Assembly (NCBI RefSeq): GCF_000407565.1
Contig: NZ_ASWI01000004.1
Location: 112,501 to 176,500, forward strand
Reading direction: 5' to 3'
DNA: 64,000 bases
DNA from: Enterococcus cecorum DSM 20682 = ATCC 43198
GTDB taxonomy: Bacteria; Bacillota; Bacilli; Lactobacillales; Enterococcaceae
The translations under genes were made by a program, and so were the position numbers. Below are positions 52,194 through 62,008 of this stretch, in pieces (position 1 is the stretch's first letter; every line of letters begins with the position of its first letter). The notes under the pieces were generated by a model. That model saw only the letters and a program-made list of their open reading frames with translations, did no database searches and was not told the DNA's origin.

Positions 52194-53184
52194 AAAAGCC
52201 CAAAAGCAACTCGTTTACTTGCTTTCCATTTATTTAAATAGCGGATTTTCGATGCAAAGTAGTTTTCAATTAATTCAACGAGGAAAACAATTATCGCCGC
52301 AGTATTTAGCCCAAATCGAAAAAATGCTCTGTATAGGGACTGAATTAGAAGAAATTTTTCGCACGCTTCACTTCAGTCCACAGATTATCGCCCAGATTCA
52401 ATTGGCGCAAATTCATGGTAATTTACCGCTCACTTTAGCTAGTATTTATCAGCAATTAAAACTACGCCAAGAACGTCTTCAAAAAATGCAGCAAATCTTA
52501 TTTTATCCTGTATTATTATTGGTATTTTTGTTAGGAATGTTATTGCTGATGCGCTTTATCTTATTACCGCAGTTTATTGAGACGGGCATGGTCAGCAAAA
52601 AACAGGGGATGATTTTCCTGTTATGGTATGCGCCGAATATTTTAGTAGGTGTGTGTGGGATAAGTGTTTTGGGTTATATCTTGCAAAAAAGTTTATGGCG
52701 TCGCTTGCCTGTATTACAAAAAGTCCAATATTATTGCCGGATTCCGGGTATCAAGGCGTTGATTCAGCTATATTATACGAGTTTTTTTGCATCTGAGTGG
52801 GGCTTACTATTACAACAGGGCTTAGAACTCAGACAAATCATCTTATGTATGCAACAGTTGGAACAGCACTCCTTTATGCATGAATTATCACGCGATGTCG
52901 CTAAAAAGCTTTCAGTTGGACTCACTTTACAACAAGCCTTAGCCGATGAAGTGTTTTTTACACCAGAGTTTACCCAAATTTTGTTTCAAGGGGAGATGAC
53001 CGGTGATTTAGGCAAAGAATTAACGATTTATAGTCGCTTGAGTTTAGAAACCTTCCAACAAAAATTACAGCAAGGGATGCAGTGGATTCAACCAGTTGTC
53101 TTCTTTTTTGTTGCGGTTTTAGTGCTAGGAATGTATTTATCAATTTTAATGCCGGTTTACAGTCAAATCGGCCAATTTAGTTAA
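52171..53184 (+). CDS. comGB: ComGB, competence pilus membrane platform protein
   Basis: About 337 residues of the GspF/PilC family with three membrane spans (near 110-135, 160-185 and 305-330), and two repeated cytoplasmic domains (LNSGFSMQSSFQLIQRGKQ and LQQGLELRQIILCMQQLEQ). Start ATG 52171 or 52174 follows AGAGG inside comGA. A longer frame upstream overlaps comGA heavily and is unlikely. Confidence 0.88.
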   Translation: MMKVKKDKKAQKQLVYLLSIYLNSGFSMQSSFQLIQRGKQLSPQYLAQIEKMLCIGTELEEIFRTLHFSPQIIAQIQLAQIHGNLPLTLASIYQQLKLRQERLQKMQQILFYPVLLLVFLLGMLLLMRFILLPQFIETGMVSKKQGMIFLLWYAPNILVGVCGISVLGYILQKSLWRRLPVLQKVQYYCRIPGIKALIQLYYTSFFASEWGLLLQQGLELRQIILCMQQLEQHSFMHELSRDVAKKLSVGLTLQQALADEVFFTPEFTQILFQGEMTGDLGKELTIYSRLSLETFQQKLQQGMQWIQPVVFFFVAVLVLGMYLSILMPVYSQIGQFS

Positions 53185-53198
53185 TGGAGGAAAAGAGA

Positions 53199-53501
53199 AT
53201 GAAAAGAAAAAAATTCAAAGCTTTTACTTTAATTGAGATGATTATCGTACTATTTATTATTGGCATGTTAATGATGATTTTTGTGCCGAATTTAACTAAA
53301 AAAGGCAATGATGCGCAGAAAAAATCAGATATTGCCATTGCTAAGGTTGTTAAACAGGAAATTGAATTATATAAGGCAGAAAAGGGCGAAGAACCAAAAG
53401 AGGATAAAATTATCGAATTAGTCGGTGAAGATCGTGCAAAAATCTATCAAAAGCATAAAGATGAAGTGAAAGATGAATATACGCCAATCCCAGAAAACTA
53501 A
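53199..53501 (+). CDS. comGC: ComGC, major competence pseudopilin
   Basis: 100 residues. Prepilin peptidase site KAF-TLIEMIIVLFIIGMLMM: cleavage before F with Glu at +5, followed by the N-terminal hydrophobic helix. ATG 53199 follows GGAGGAAAAG. This is the main pilus subunit. The end overlaps comGD by 29 bases. Confidence 0.92.
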   Translation: MKRKKFKAFTLIEMIIVLFIIGMLMMIFVPNLTKKGNDAQKKSDIAIAKVVKQEIELYKAEKGEEPKEDKIIELVGEDRAKIYQKHKDEVKDEYTPIPEN

Positions 53502-53934
53502 GTGTCGAATCATGTCTTTTACTTTGATAGAGTGTCTATTGGTATTGTGGTTTTTGACTTCATTAGCAAGTTTAAGTGTGCATGGTTACCAAAAGATGCA
53601 ACAACAACTTGAGCGCGCGCGTTTTTTTCGTCAATTTGAATCTAGCTTTTACCTAACCATTGCTCGGGCCATTACCACCGATGCGCCTTCAGAAATGATT
53701 ATCAATGCGAGTGGGATTCGCATGGAGCATCCAAAGTTTTCCGCTATTGTGTTTCGCTATCCAGAGGGCATTCACTGTATTTCCTCTGCCCGCTATCTAC
53801 GTTTTAGTAGTAAGACCGGTAATTATGCCCCAGCTAGCAAAGTCGTATTTGCCGATGAGCATGCGCGGTGCAAGGTGATTTATTCATTTTATTTTGGAAG
53901 TGGTCGCTATGAAAAGAGAATTATCCCGCTTTAA
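53473..53934 (+). CDS. comGD: ComGD, competence pseudopilin
   Basis: Up to 153 residues. Type IV prepilin motif MSFTLIECLLVLWFLTSLAS with Glu at +5; short basic leader CRI before it. Start ATG 53473 lies inside comGC with GTGAAAG upstream; ATG 53512 is a weaker alternative that would remove the leader. Minor pseudopilin of the transformation pilus. Confidence 0.85.
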   Translation: MNIRQSQKTKCRIMSFTLIECLLVLWFLTSLASLSVHGYQKMQQQLERARFFRQFESSFYLTIARAITTDAPSEMIINASGIRMEHPKFSAIVFRYPEGIHCISSARYLRFSSKTGNYAPASKVVFADEHARCKVIYSFYFGSGRYEKRIIPL

Positions 53935-54175
53935 TCAGCCAGCTTATATCTTTATGGAAAGTTTATTTAGTCTCTTTTTATTTGTAAGTTGTGCTTTATT
54001 GCTTTGGAGCAGTGCGGTCTCTTATATTCAAGAATTAAAAAGAGAAGAACAATATCTAGAAAATATGCGCGCCGCTTATGAGCAGTTGTATGTGCAAGTC
54101 TATCATCAACAGTATCAAAAAGCGGATTTTCAGTATGAGGATCAAGGGAAAACCCAGGTGATAACTATTGAATAA
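53909..54175 (+). CDS. comGE: ComGE, competence pseudopilin
   Basis: 88 residues: short basic leader, then YIFMESLFSLFLFVSCALLLW, a degenerate prepilin helix with Glu at the expected place, and a short charged tail. ATG 53909 overlaps the end of comGD. Assigned mostly from operon position. Confidence 0.75.
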   Translation: MKRELSRFNQPAYIFMESLFSLFLFVSCALLLWSSAVSYIQELKREEQYLENMRAAYEQLYVQVYHQQYQKADFQYEDQGKTQVITIE

Positions 54176-54611
54176 ACAACGAGCCTTTACCCTTTTTGAA
54201 TGTTTGTGGGCGCTATTTTTGATTGGCCTGACGCTTTTAGGGATGAATCAGTTACTTTTTGGGATGCGAAAAATTGATAACTACTTACACTTTCAGCAAA
54301 CCCAAGACTTTCAACTTTCCATGATTCAGCTAGAACATCAATTAAAAGATTTTCAATGGGTCAAAATCGAGCCGGAAAAAGTCGTCCTTGAAAGTAAAGT
54401 AGCGGAAAATGGCTATTATCCCAAGGCAATCTTAAAGCTAAGTGCGACCAATAACTTTATGCTTTCGATTAATAGTGGCAATCAACCCATCTTAAAACAA
54501 GTAAAATCCATTCACTTTCAAGAAAACAATCAGTTTATTCAAATCGATGTTTACTTTAAGGAAGGAAACGAGAAGCATGCGACACTTTTACTACCGCCTA
54601 AAACCACCTAG
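54168..54611 (+). CDS. comGF: ComGF, competence pseudopilin
   Basis: 147 residues beginning (TTG start) MNKQRAFTLFECLWALFLIGL, a prepilin motif with Glu at +5, and a beta-rich C-terminal domain typical of ComGF (FQWVKIEPEKVVLESKV). TTG 54168 overlaps the comGE stop; GGTGATA upstream may be the ribosome site. Confidence 0.82.
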   Translation: MNKQRAFTLFECLWALFLIGLTLLGMNQLLFGMRKIDNYLHFQQTQDFQLSMIQLEHQLKDFQWVKIEPEKVVLESKVAENGYYPKAILKLSATNNFMLSINSGNQPILKQVKSIHFQENNQFIQIDVYFKEGNEKHATLLLPPKTT

Positions 54612-54969
54612 GGCCGGCATCTTGATGATTGTCCTGAGTTTCATTTTTATGTTGAGTGTGATTTTAATGATGCTGACAAGTAGCTTTCATCATCAGCAGT
54701 TGGCCAATCGCGAGGTCAAACACTATTTCCAACGCCAAATGATGAAACAATTGTTGTTAGCTGATTATCAAAAAAATCCAACAAAATATGACAAAGAAGG
54801 CGTGGTGAACTACAATATTGGACAAATTCACTATCAAAAAACAACTGATGAAATGATACTTTGGATTTATTTAAAGTCCGATTCTATGAAAATAAGAGAT
54901 TCACTGAATGTTTCGGTATCTTCTTCAGATGAAACAACGACTATAACCAGTGACAAAACAAATCCTTGA
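54577..54969 (+). CDS. comGG: ComGG, competence pilus minor protein
   Basis: 130 residues from ATG 54577, with AAGGAAGG upstream. An N-terminal membrane helix (AGILMIVLSFIFMLSVILMML) is followed by a basic, then polar domain. Assigned by position at the end of comGA-GF and by general design; sequence conservation in ComGG is low. Confidence 0.75.
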   Translation: MRHFYYRLKPPRAGILMIVLSFIFMLSVILMMLTSSFHHQQLANREVKHYFQRQMMKQLLLADYQKNPTKYDKEGVVNYNIGQIHYQKTTDEMILWIYLKSDSMKIRDSLNVSVSSSDETTTITSDKTNP

Positions 54970-55020
54970 TAGAGTAGCTTAGTTATATAATTTACAAATT
55001 AATACAGATGACAAAACAAA

Positions 55021-55058
55021 GATGCTTGGAAATGAAAAGAATGTTTCCAAGCATTTTT
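55021..55058 (+). terminator. Terminator after the comG operon
   Basis: GATGCTTGGAAA pairs with TTTCCAAGCATT (G-T pair at the base), followed by Ts. Confidence 0.85.
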
Positions 55059-55190
55059 GTTGATTTTTCAACGTTTTCAGAAATTATTTCAACAAATGAT
55101 ATCAAAGAAAGCGATTGAAAAATATCACAAATTGAGATAAAATTAAACAGACGGTAAAGTTGTTATAAATTATATAATGGAGTTGAAATC

Positions 55191-56201
55191 ATGTTTCCAG
55201 AAAAAATCGAAGAACGTTTTTACACGCATTTGCAAGCTATTCAAATCTTGCAGCAAGCGTTAGGATGTTCATTTTTAGATGCTTATATTGAGCATGTTGA
55301 AAATATCAATGATCAATATACTATTCGTGTTATTGAAGGAGTCCCTAATCAAGAAAGCATTGATCAACTCACTCCTTTATACGAACAATTAAAAGCGGAT
55401 GAATTTACCGCCGAAGAAAAACGTAAAATCAGTCAATTGTTGCTGTTAAAAGGGGCACAGACGGAAAAACTACAAGCAAATCATCAATTGACCCCCGATG
55501 GCATTGGCTTTTTATTTGTTTATTTGATTGAGCAACTCTATATGGATCAAAAAGCAAATTTACGCATGTTGGATTTAACGACAGGGATGGGCAATCTTTT
55601 GTTCACCATTGTCAATAATCTAGCCTTAGCCAAATATCATACAACTGCGATTGGTGTGGATAATGATGAGACACTTTTAGCAGTAGCAGCCGCCAATAGT
55701 CAATGGTTCGAAAGTGAGGTTACTTTATTCCATCAAGATGGCTTACAGGACTTACTAATTGAACCAGTGGATGTGGCCGTTGGTGATTTACCAGTCGGCT
55801 ATTATCCAATTGATGAAAAGGCCAAAGATTTTATCGTTCACGCGGAAAATGAACATACCTATGCCCACCACTTGCTCATTGAACAAGCGATGAAGTATGT
55901 CAAAGAAGCTGGCTTTGGTATTTTCCTAATGCCAAGTCAATTTCTAGAAAGTCCACAAAGCGACCAATTCAAAAAGTTGCTTCAAGAAAAAGTTTATTTA
56001 CAAGGAATCATTCAATTACCGGATGATTTATTCCGCAACGAACATTCGAAAAAGAGCATCATCTTGCTTCAAAACCGTGGACAAGGAGCAAAGCAAGTAA
56101 GTGAAGTCTTATTAGCTCGCTTACAAACCTTAAAACAACCGGAAAAAATTGCTGAATTCTTCAAAGAGTTCGCGCAATGGAAAGAAACTTATTTAAATTA
56201 G
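55191..56201 (+). CDS. Class I SAM-dependent methyltransferase, YtxK type
   Basis: 336 residues. SAM-binding motif I MLDLTTGMGNLLFTIVN near residue 125 and the catalytic (N/D)PP(Y/F)-like site replaced by VGDLPVGYYP, as in the YtxK group. Position between comGG and ackA is conserved in Lactobacillales. Resembles N6-adenine DNA methylases of restriction systems, but no specificity subunit is present; substrate unknown. A TATAAT-like -10 lies near 55174. Confidence 0.82.
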   Translation: MFPEKIEERFYTHLQAIQILQQALGCSFLDAYIEHVENINDQYTIRVIEGVPNQESIDQLTPLYEQLKADEFTAEEKRKISQLLLLKGAQTEKLQANHQLTPDGIGFLFVYLIEQLYMDQKANLRMLDLTTGMGNLLFTIVNNLALAKYHTTAIGVDNDETLLAVAAANSQWFESEVTLFHQDGLQDLLIEPVDVAVGDLPVGYYPIDEKAKDFIVHAENEHTYAHHLLIEQAMKYVKEAGFGIFLMPSQFLESPQSDQFKKLLQEKVYLQGIIQLPDDLFRNEHSKKSIILLQNRGQGAKQVSEVLLARLQTLKQPEKIAEFFKEFAQWKETYLN

Positions 56202-56231
56202 GTAATTTACAAAAGATTAGAGGTCGATATT

Positions 56232-57425
56232 ATGTCAAAAACTATTTCAATTAACGCGGGAAGTTCAAGTTTAAAATGGCAACTATATTTAATGCCGGAA
56301 GAAAAAGTTGTTGCTAAAGGTTTGGTGGAACGTATTGGTTTACCTAATTCAATCTTTACTATTAAATATGGTGAAGGTGAAAAATTTGAATTAGTGCAAG
56401 ACATTGAAAATCATGAAATTGCAGTCCAAATGTTAATGGATCAATTAATTGAACTAGGCATTTTAGCAAGCTATGACGAAATCACAGGAGTTGGTCACCG
56501 TATCGTGCATGGTGGTGAATACTACAGCGAATCAGTAGTCATTGATGATGAAGTTGTGGAAAAAATTGAAGAATGTGCTGCCTTCGCGCCATTACATAAT
56601 CCAGCTCACGTCATGGGAATTCGTGCCTTCCGTAAATTATTACCAGGCGTCATTAATGTAGCGGTATTTGACACTGCTTTCCATGCCAATATGCCTGAAT
56701 TCGCTTATCTATACAGCTTACCAATGGAATACTATGATAAATATAAAGTCCGTAAATATGGTGCACATGGTACAAGTCATCGCTATGTTGCGCACCGTGC
56801 GGCTGAAGTACTAGGCAAACCAATTGAAGAATTAAAATTAATTACTTGTCATTTAGGAAATGGTGCTTCAATTACAGCGGTTGATGGTGGCCGTTCAGTG
56901 GATACTTCTATGGGATTCACACCACTAGCTGGGGTAACAATGGGTACACGCTCTGGTGATATTGACCCTGCTGTATTACCTTATTTAATGAAAAAAATAG
57001 ACATTGACATTGACGAAATGTTGACAATCTTAAATAAAAAATCTGGTTTACTTGGTTTGAGCGGTATTTCTAGTGATATGCGTGATATCGAAGCAAATCT
57101 AGGCAAACCTCAAATCGACTTAACTTACGATGTATTTACAGATCGTGTACGTAAATATATTGCTTCATACGTTGCAGTAATGAACGGCGTAGATGCGATT
57201 ATCTTCACTGCAGGTATCGGTGAAAATGATGCCCATGTTCGTAGCGAAATCATTAAAGGCATGAGCTGGTTTGGTTGCGAAATCGACCCAGAACAAAACA
57301 AAAAACGTGGTGAAGAACTAGTCATTTCAACCCCTGATTCTAAAGTCAAAGTATTAGTGATTCCAACAGATGAAGAATTAATGATTGCTCGTGACGTTGA
57401 ACGCTTAAAAGCTGAAACAAAATAA
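56232..57425 (+). CDS. ackA: Acetate kinase
   Basis: 397 residues, usual length. [13 protein letters not shown] at the N-terminus, [47 protein letters not shown] and [13 protein letters not shown] are all standard acetate kinase signatures. It converts acetyl phosphate and ADP to acetate and ATP in overflow metabolism. It follows the methyltransferase gene after 30 bases and is probably co-transcribed. Confidence 0.97.
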   Translation: MSKTISINAGSSSLKWQLYLMPEEKVVAKGLVERIGLPNSIFTIKYGEGEKFELVQDIENHEIAVQMLMDQLIELGILASYDEITGVGHRIVHGGEYYSESVVIDDEVVEKIEECAAFAPLHNPAHVMGIRAFRKLLPGVINVAVFDTAFHANMPEFAYLYSLPMEYYDKYKVRKYGAHGTSHRYVAHRAAEVLGKPIEELKLITCHLGNGASITAVDGGRSVDTSMGFTPLAGVTMGTRSGDIDPAVLPYLMKKIDIDIDEMLTILNKKSGLLGLSGISSDMRDIEANLGKPQIDLTYDVFTDRVRKYIASYVAVMNGVDAIIFTAGIGENDAHVRSEIIKGMSWFGCEIDPEQNKKRGEELVISTPDSKVKVLVIPTDEELMIARDVERLKAETK

Positions 57426-57434
57426 TGAGAGAAT

Positions 57435-57474
57435 AAACGCCTAGCTTACGATGAGTTGTGAGTTAGGCGTTTTG
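57435..57474 (+). terminator. Terminator after ackA
   Basis: AAACGCCTAGCT pairs with AGTTAGGCGTTT, followed by T. Confidence 0.8.
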
Positions 57475-57597
57475 TCATTTAATACAAATCCGTCTCAAGA
57501 TTTTGAACAATATAACCAAAAATTCGCAAATCTGTTGACGCTTACATGAATTGGTTTAAAATAAAGGATGTATCTAATAATTAGAGTAGGTGAAATC

Positions 57598-58587
57598 ATG
57601 TTAACAGTGAAACAAATCCATGATAAAAATTATGAAACAGTCTATGAACTAACAAATTCTAAAGGGTTAAAAGTCTTAACCAGTCCATTTGGTGCACGCC
57701 TTTTAGCTATTCAAGTGCCATTAAAAGAAGAGCTACGTGATATTGTGGCCGCTCCTAAAGATTTGGCCTTACAAAAAGAATTGCGTTACTTTGGGGCAAC
57801 GATTGGACCTGTCGCTGGACGAATTACCAATAGTCAGTTCACCATTGATGGGCAAACTTATACCACTGAAACAAATAATAATGCGCATACCTTACACTCA
57901 GGTTCCAATGGTTTTGATACCAAAGATTGGTTAGCTGAAACTTTTGAGCAAGAAGGCAAAGTAGGGGTTATTTATAGCTTTACACATCCTGATGGCGCAG
58001 ATGGCTTTCCTGGAGAAGTCCAAGCGACAGTGATTTATACTTTAGATGAAGAGGACAATTTAAAGATGACTTATGAAGCGAAAACCGATAAAGCCACTTT
58101 ATATAATCCAACTTGCCATGGCTATTATAATTTAACTGGTAGTGAAGGAAATCCCGTCAACAGTCATTTATTACAAGTTGGCGCTGAGAAGAAAGCAACG
58201 ACTAATCCAGATGTCACAACGACGGGTGAATTTACCAAAGTGGCAGGAACAAAATTTGATTTTAGAACTTTAAAAGAAATCGGCGAAACCACGCTTGATG
58301 ATCCATTTGTCCTTCATCATGAAAACGACTATGACTTGATAATTACCAGTCCTGATCAAGCAGTAAGTATGCAAATCAAAACTGATTCCGATGCGATTAT
58401 TCTTTATGTCACAGGTACCCATGAAGAAGGGACACCAATGAAGAATGGAACGATGGTTGCACGTGGTTCAATTGCAATTGAACCTCAAGGCATCCCGGGT
58501 GCAGAAAAGTTCAGTCAATATGGTTCGATTCTATTACGCCCAGAAGAGACTTTCCATTCTGAAACCACTTATCATATTGCCTATTAA
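57598..58587 (+). CDS. galM: Aldose 1-epimerase (galactose mutarotase)
   Basis: 329 residues. GATIGPVAGRITNSQFTIDG, NNAHTLHSGSNGFDTKDW (substrate His), NPTCHGYYNLTGS (second catalytic His) and a late AIEPQGIPGAEK with the catalytic Glu. It interconverts alpha and beta anomers of hexoses. ATG 57598 follows AGGTGAAATC at good distance; in-frame codons upstream are not supported. No galactose genes are adjacent. Confidence 0.9.
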   Translation: MLTVKQIHDKNYETVYELTNSKGLKVLTSPFGARLLAIQVPLKEELRDIVAAPKDLALQKELRYFGATIGPVAGRITNSQFTIDGQTYTTETNNNAHTLHSGSNGFDTKDWLAETFEQEGKVGVIYSFTHPDGADGFPGEVQATVIYTLDEEDNLKMTYEAKTDKATLYNPTCHGYYNLTGSEGNPVNSHLLQVGAEKKATTNPDVTTTGEFTKVAGTKFDFRTLKEIGETTLDDPFVLHHENDYDLIITSPDQAVSMQIKTDSDAIILYVTGTHEEGTPMKNGTMVARGSIAIEPQGIPGAEKFSQYGSILLRPEETFHSETTYHIAY

Positions 58588-58594
58588 AACAATG

Positions 58595-58631
58595 AAAGTA
58601 CAGACAAGCCTTAAGCAGTCTGTGCTTTTTT
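58595..58631 (+). terminator. Terminator after galM
   Basis: AAAGTACAGAC pairs with GTCTGTGCTTT (one mismatch), then Ts. Confidence 0.75.
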
Positions 58632-58914
58632 GTGCTAAAAAACAGCACTTTAGTTATTTTAAAGTTTATCTGAAAACCATTTTGTAAAGTATTTTGTTTG
58701 CGATTTATGTGCAATCCATACACTTTTTTGATTTTGTCGTAAAGACGCTTGCAAAGGGTTCAAAGATGAGTAAAATAACTTTCGTGGGATTCTTTTACCC
58801 AATTTTATGAAAACTTTCGGAAAAAGATTTCTAAAGGGTGAAGTTTCTCGATGATTGAAGTAATTCTCAATTTTTTGATTCTTTGACAATTAAATATGAA
58901 AGTGGTGGAAAGCA
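58632..58914. other. AT-rich non-coding gap before the YhgE/Pip gene
   Basis: No gene with a credible start was seen on either strand. A TTTGACA near 58882 may be a -35 for the rightward gene; nothing else is supported. Confidence 0.4.
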
Positions 58915-61900
58915 GTGATTAAAAAAGAATTCCAGAAAATCTGGGCAAACAAATTACTATTCGTTACTGTTATCGTAGCGATGTGTTTACCTATTCTTTA
59001 TGCAAGTATTTTCCTAAAATCAATTTGGGATCCATACGGCAGAGTTAATCATTTACCAGTTGCGGTGGTGAATTTAGACCAACCAACAACTTTAGAAGGA
59101 AATAAAGTTGATGTCGGTGACAAATTGGTAAAAGAGTTGAAATCAAATGACGATTTAGATTGGCATTTCGTTTCAGCTAAAAAGGCACAAGAAGGACTGA
59201 AAGATCGTAAATATTATATGATCGTGAAAATTCCGAAAAACTTCTCTGAAAATGCGGCCTCTGTATTAGATACTGACCCTGAGAAAATGGACTTAACCTA
59301 TGAAACAAATGGTGGGTTGAACTTTTTAGGGGAAGTTATCAGTGAAAATGCCATGACCCAATTAAAAGCAAAAGTCAGCGAGTCAGTAACCAAATCATAT
59401 GCTGATGTGATTATCAAAATGGTGAAAACAGTTGGCGATGGCATGGATCAAGCTGCGGATGGTGCAACTAAATTAGCAGATGGTTCAAAACAAGTCGCCG
59501 ATGGTATTGCAACGGTTCAAGGTAAAGTTCCTGAATTATCTAGTGGTGTGAAACAATTAGATGATGGTGGCAAACAATTAGCAGACGGTGTCAAACAATA
59601 CACAGACGGTGCTGGTCAAGCCGCCAAAGGAAGCGACCAATTAGCAGCGGGCTTACAACAGTTAAATGGTAAAGTGCCTACTTTAGTGGGTGGCGTGAAC
59701 CAATTAGCTGATGGTGGTAAAGCATTAAATACTGGCGTTAACCAATATACAGCTGGGGTTAAACAAGCCTATCTTGGTAGCAACCAATTAGTCGATGGTT
59801 TGAAAGTATTAAGCTATAAAGTTCCTGGCTTAGTCGATGGCGTCAACAAGTTAGTTGGTGGCGGTAATCAATTTGTCGATGGCTTGAATGCTTATACAGC
59901 AGGCGTTGCTCAAGCTGGTGATGGAAGTAGTCAATTAGCAGCTGGATTACAAACGATGCAAGGTCAATTACCTGATTTAGCTAATGGCATTAATCAATTA
60001 GCAGAAGGTTCTAAGCAATTAGCTGATCAATTACAAGCTGGTACAAGCCAATTTGGTGAAGAACAAGCAACACAATTAAGAAGCTATGTAAACGGTGTTC
60101 AAGAATACATCAATACCATTAATGCTGTATTACCAACTTTAAATAATTTACCTTTAGATCAATTAGGCCAACTAAAAGGACAATTTGCAACCGTTCAAGC
60201 TGACTTACAAAGTGCTGGAGCAAGTCTTGCAGCGGCTGGTCAAACCTTACAAACGAGTCCAGCGCAAGTTGCTTCTAATGTAGTCAGTCAATTGCCAACA
60301 GATGAAAATGGCAATGTGACTGTTCCTGCTCAACAATTAGCACAACTTATCGGACAACAAGTCGGTGCCAATAATCAACAAATTGGTGCACAAGTTACGG
60401 TAGCTGGTAATAGTTTACAAAATGTTGGTGCAACATTAACACAAGTTGGTCAGTTAGTGAATAATTTACCAAGTGTTGATACATCAAAAATTGGCGAATT
60501 AAGTACAGCAACTTCTCAATTAGCTGCAAATACAGATCAAGCAACTGCAGGATTGAATGAATTAATTAACGGCACTTTAACAGTGAAAAAAGAAGCTGTT
60601 CCTGGAGCAGCAAAAATTGCTGGTGGTTTAGCACAAGTTCAATCTCAATTACCTACATTAAATGGTGGGGTTAGTCAATTAGTTGATGGTAGTAAAGCTC
60701 TAGATTCAGGTCTTGCTACATTAAACAGCAAGTCTGGTGAATTAACTGGTGGTGCAAACAAAATCGTTGACGGCATGAAAGCAATGCAAAGTCAATTACC
60801 AACTTTAACTGATGGTGTGAAACAATTAGTTGCTGGTGGTAGTCAATTAAATGGCGGTTTAAATCTATTGAATGCTAAATCAGTTGATCTTAACTCAGGT
60901 GCGGGTCAACTTGCTGCTGGATTAGGTTTAATGCAAAGTCAACTACCTGCTTTAGCTAGTGGTGCAAATCAATTAGCTGATGGTAGCAAGCAATTAAACG
61001 CTGGTATGAAGGAATTAACAGCTAACTCTGCGAAATTAAACAGTGGAGCAAGCCAATTAAGTGATGGATTAAATACCTTAAATGGCCAAATCCCAGCATT
61101 AGCAGATGGTGTGAATAAACTTGCTGATGGTTCTACACAAGTCAAAGATGGCAATAAAGAATTAGCAGATAAATTAGGTGAAGCTTCTGATAAATTAACA
61201 GATGTGAAATTAACAAACAATACTGCGAAAATGATTGCTGATCCTACTAAGACAAAACAAGAAAAATACAGTGATGTGCCAAACTATGGACATGCATTAG
61301 CGCCATACTTCATGAGCGTATCATTATTTGTCGGCTGTCTAGTCTTTAACTTTGTCTATCCAATCCGTAAAATTGCAGACCGTAAAAATAGCAATGCCAC
61401 TCAATGGTTTATGAGTAAACTAACTATCGGCCTTATCACCTCTTCAATGATGGCTTTAATCATTGGTACAGTGATGAGAATGATTGGTTTAGAAGTTGCG
61501 CAACCAATGAACTTCTACATGACACTTTTAGTAACTGCTTGGTTATTCATGTTTATGATTATGTTCTTAGCGATGAGCTTTGATAATCCTGGACGTTTCA
61601 TTGCCGTGTTGCTCCTAGTTATGCAATTAGGTTCATCAGGTGGGGTATTCCCAATGCCATTGATTAGCAAATTCTACAATGTATTAAATCCATTCATGCC
61701 AATGACTTACTCAATTTACAGCTTACGTCAAGCTATTTCAACCGGTCTTGGTGATGAATTATACCGTAACTCAATGTTGATTTTAGTCATTTTAGCTATT
61801 GTCTTTATCATCCTTCTAGGTATTTCAATGCAAATCCTATATCGTAAAGGATTGGCTGGTTATTCACAATTACATGAAAACCAAAAACTTTTAGATGATG

Positions 61901-61950
61901 ATTACACAGGCAAATTTGCAAAAGAAGAAGATCCATACACATTATGGTAA
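58915..61950 (+). CDS. YhgE/Pip domain membrane protein
   Basis: 1011 residues. One N-terminal span (about 15-37), a DUF-type segment to about 165, a very long extracellular region of about 600 residues made of degenerate heptad-like repeats with (Q)LADG(S)KQL/ LNGK(V)PTL patterns, and five or six spans at the C-terminus starting FMSVSLFVGCLVFNFVYP. This is the phage-infection-protein/ABC-2-like family (YhgE, Pip, EsaA relatives), proposed to reach through the wall. GTG 58915 follows GTGGTGGAAAG. Role as phage receptor or export component is not shown here. Confidence 0.88.
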   Translation: MIKKEFQKIWANKLLFVTVIVAMCLPILYASIFLKSIWDPYGRVNHLPVAVVNLDQPTTLEGNKVDVGDKLVKELKSNDDLDWHFVSAKKAQEGLKDRKYYMIVKIPKNFSENAASVLDTDPEKMDLTYETNGGLNFLGEVISENAMTQLKAKVSESVTKSYADVIIKMVKTVGDGMDQAADGATKLADGSKQVADGIATVQGKVPELSSGVKQLDDGGKQLADGVKQYTDGAGQAAKGSDQLAAGLQQLNGKVPTLVGGVNQLADGGKALNTGVNQYTAGVKQAYLGSNQLVDGLKVLSYKVPGLVDGVNKLVGGGNQFVDGLNAYTAGVAQAGDGSSQLAAGLQTMQGQLPDLANGINQLAEGSKQLADQLQAGTSQFGEEQATQLRSYVNGVQEYINTINAVLPTLNNLPLDQLGQLKGQFATVQADLQSAGASLAAAGQTLQTSPAQVASNVVSQLPTDENGNVTVPAQQLAQLIGQQVGANNQQIGAQVTVAGNSLQNVGATLTQVGQLVNNLPSVDTSKIGELSTATSQLAANTDQATAGLNELINGTLTVKKEAVPGAAKIAGGLAQVQSQLPTLNGGVSQLVDGSKALDSGLATLNSKSGELTGGANKIVDGMKAMQSQLPTLTDGVKQLVAGGSQLNGGLNLLNAKSVDLNSGAGQLAAGLGLMQSQLPALASGANQLADGSKQLNAGMKELTANSAKLNSGASQLSDGLNTLNGQIPALADGVNKLADGSTQVKDGNKELADKLGEASDKLTDVKLTNNTAKMIADPTKTKQEKYSDVPNYGHALAPYFMSVSLFVGCLVFNFVYPIRKIADRKNSNATQWFMSKLTIGLITSSMMALIIGTVMRMIGLEVAQPMNFYMTLLVTAWLFMFMIMFLAMSFDNPGRFIAVLLLVMQLGSSGGVFPMPLISKFYNVLNPFMPMTYSIYSLRQAISTGLGDELYRNSMLILVILAIVFIILLGISMQILYRKGLAGYSQLHENQKLLDDDYTGKFAKEEDPYTLW

Positions 61951-61956
61951 AATAGT

Positions 61957-62005
61957 AAAAACGTTGGTGTTTAAGAACAAAAACTTAAACACCAACGTTT
62001 TTTAT
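61957..62005 (+). terminator. Terminator after the YhgE/Pip gene
   Basis: AAAACGTTGGTGTTTAAG pairs perfectly with CTTAAACACCAACGTTTT around an 8-base loop, then Ts. Confidence 0.92.
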
Positions 62006-62008
62006 TTT

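Noticed and set aside
55103-55120. Possible CcpA (cre) site upstream of the methyltransferase-ackA operon (GAAAGCGATTGAA)
   Set aside because: Three mismatches to the cre consensus at important positions; too weak to list as a feature.
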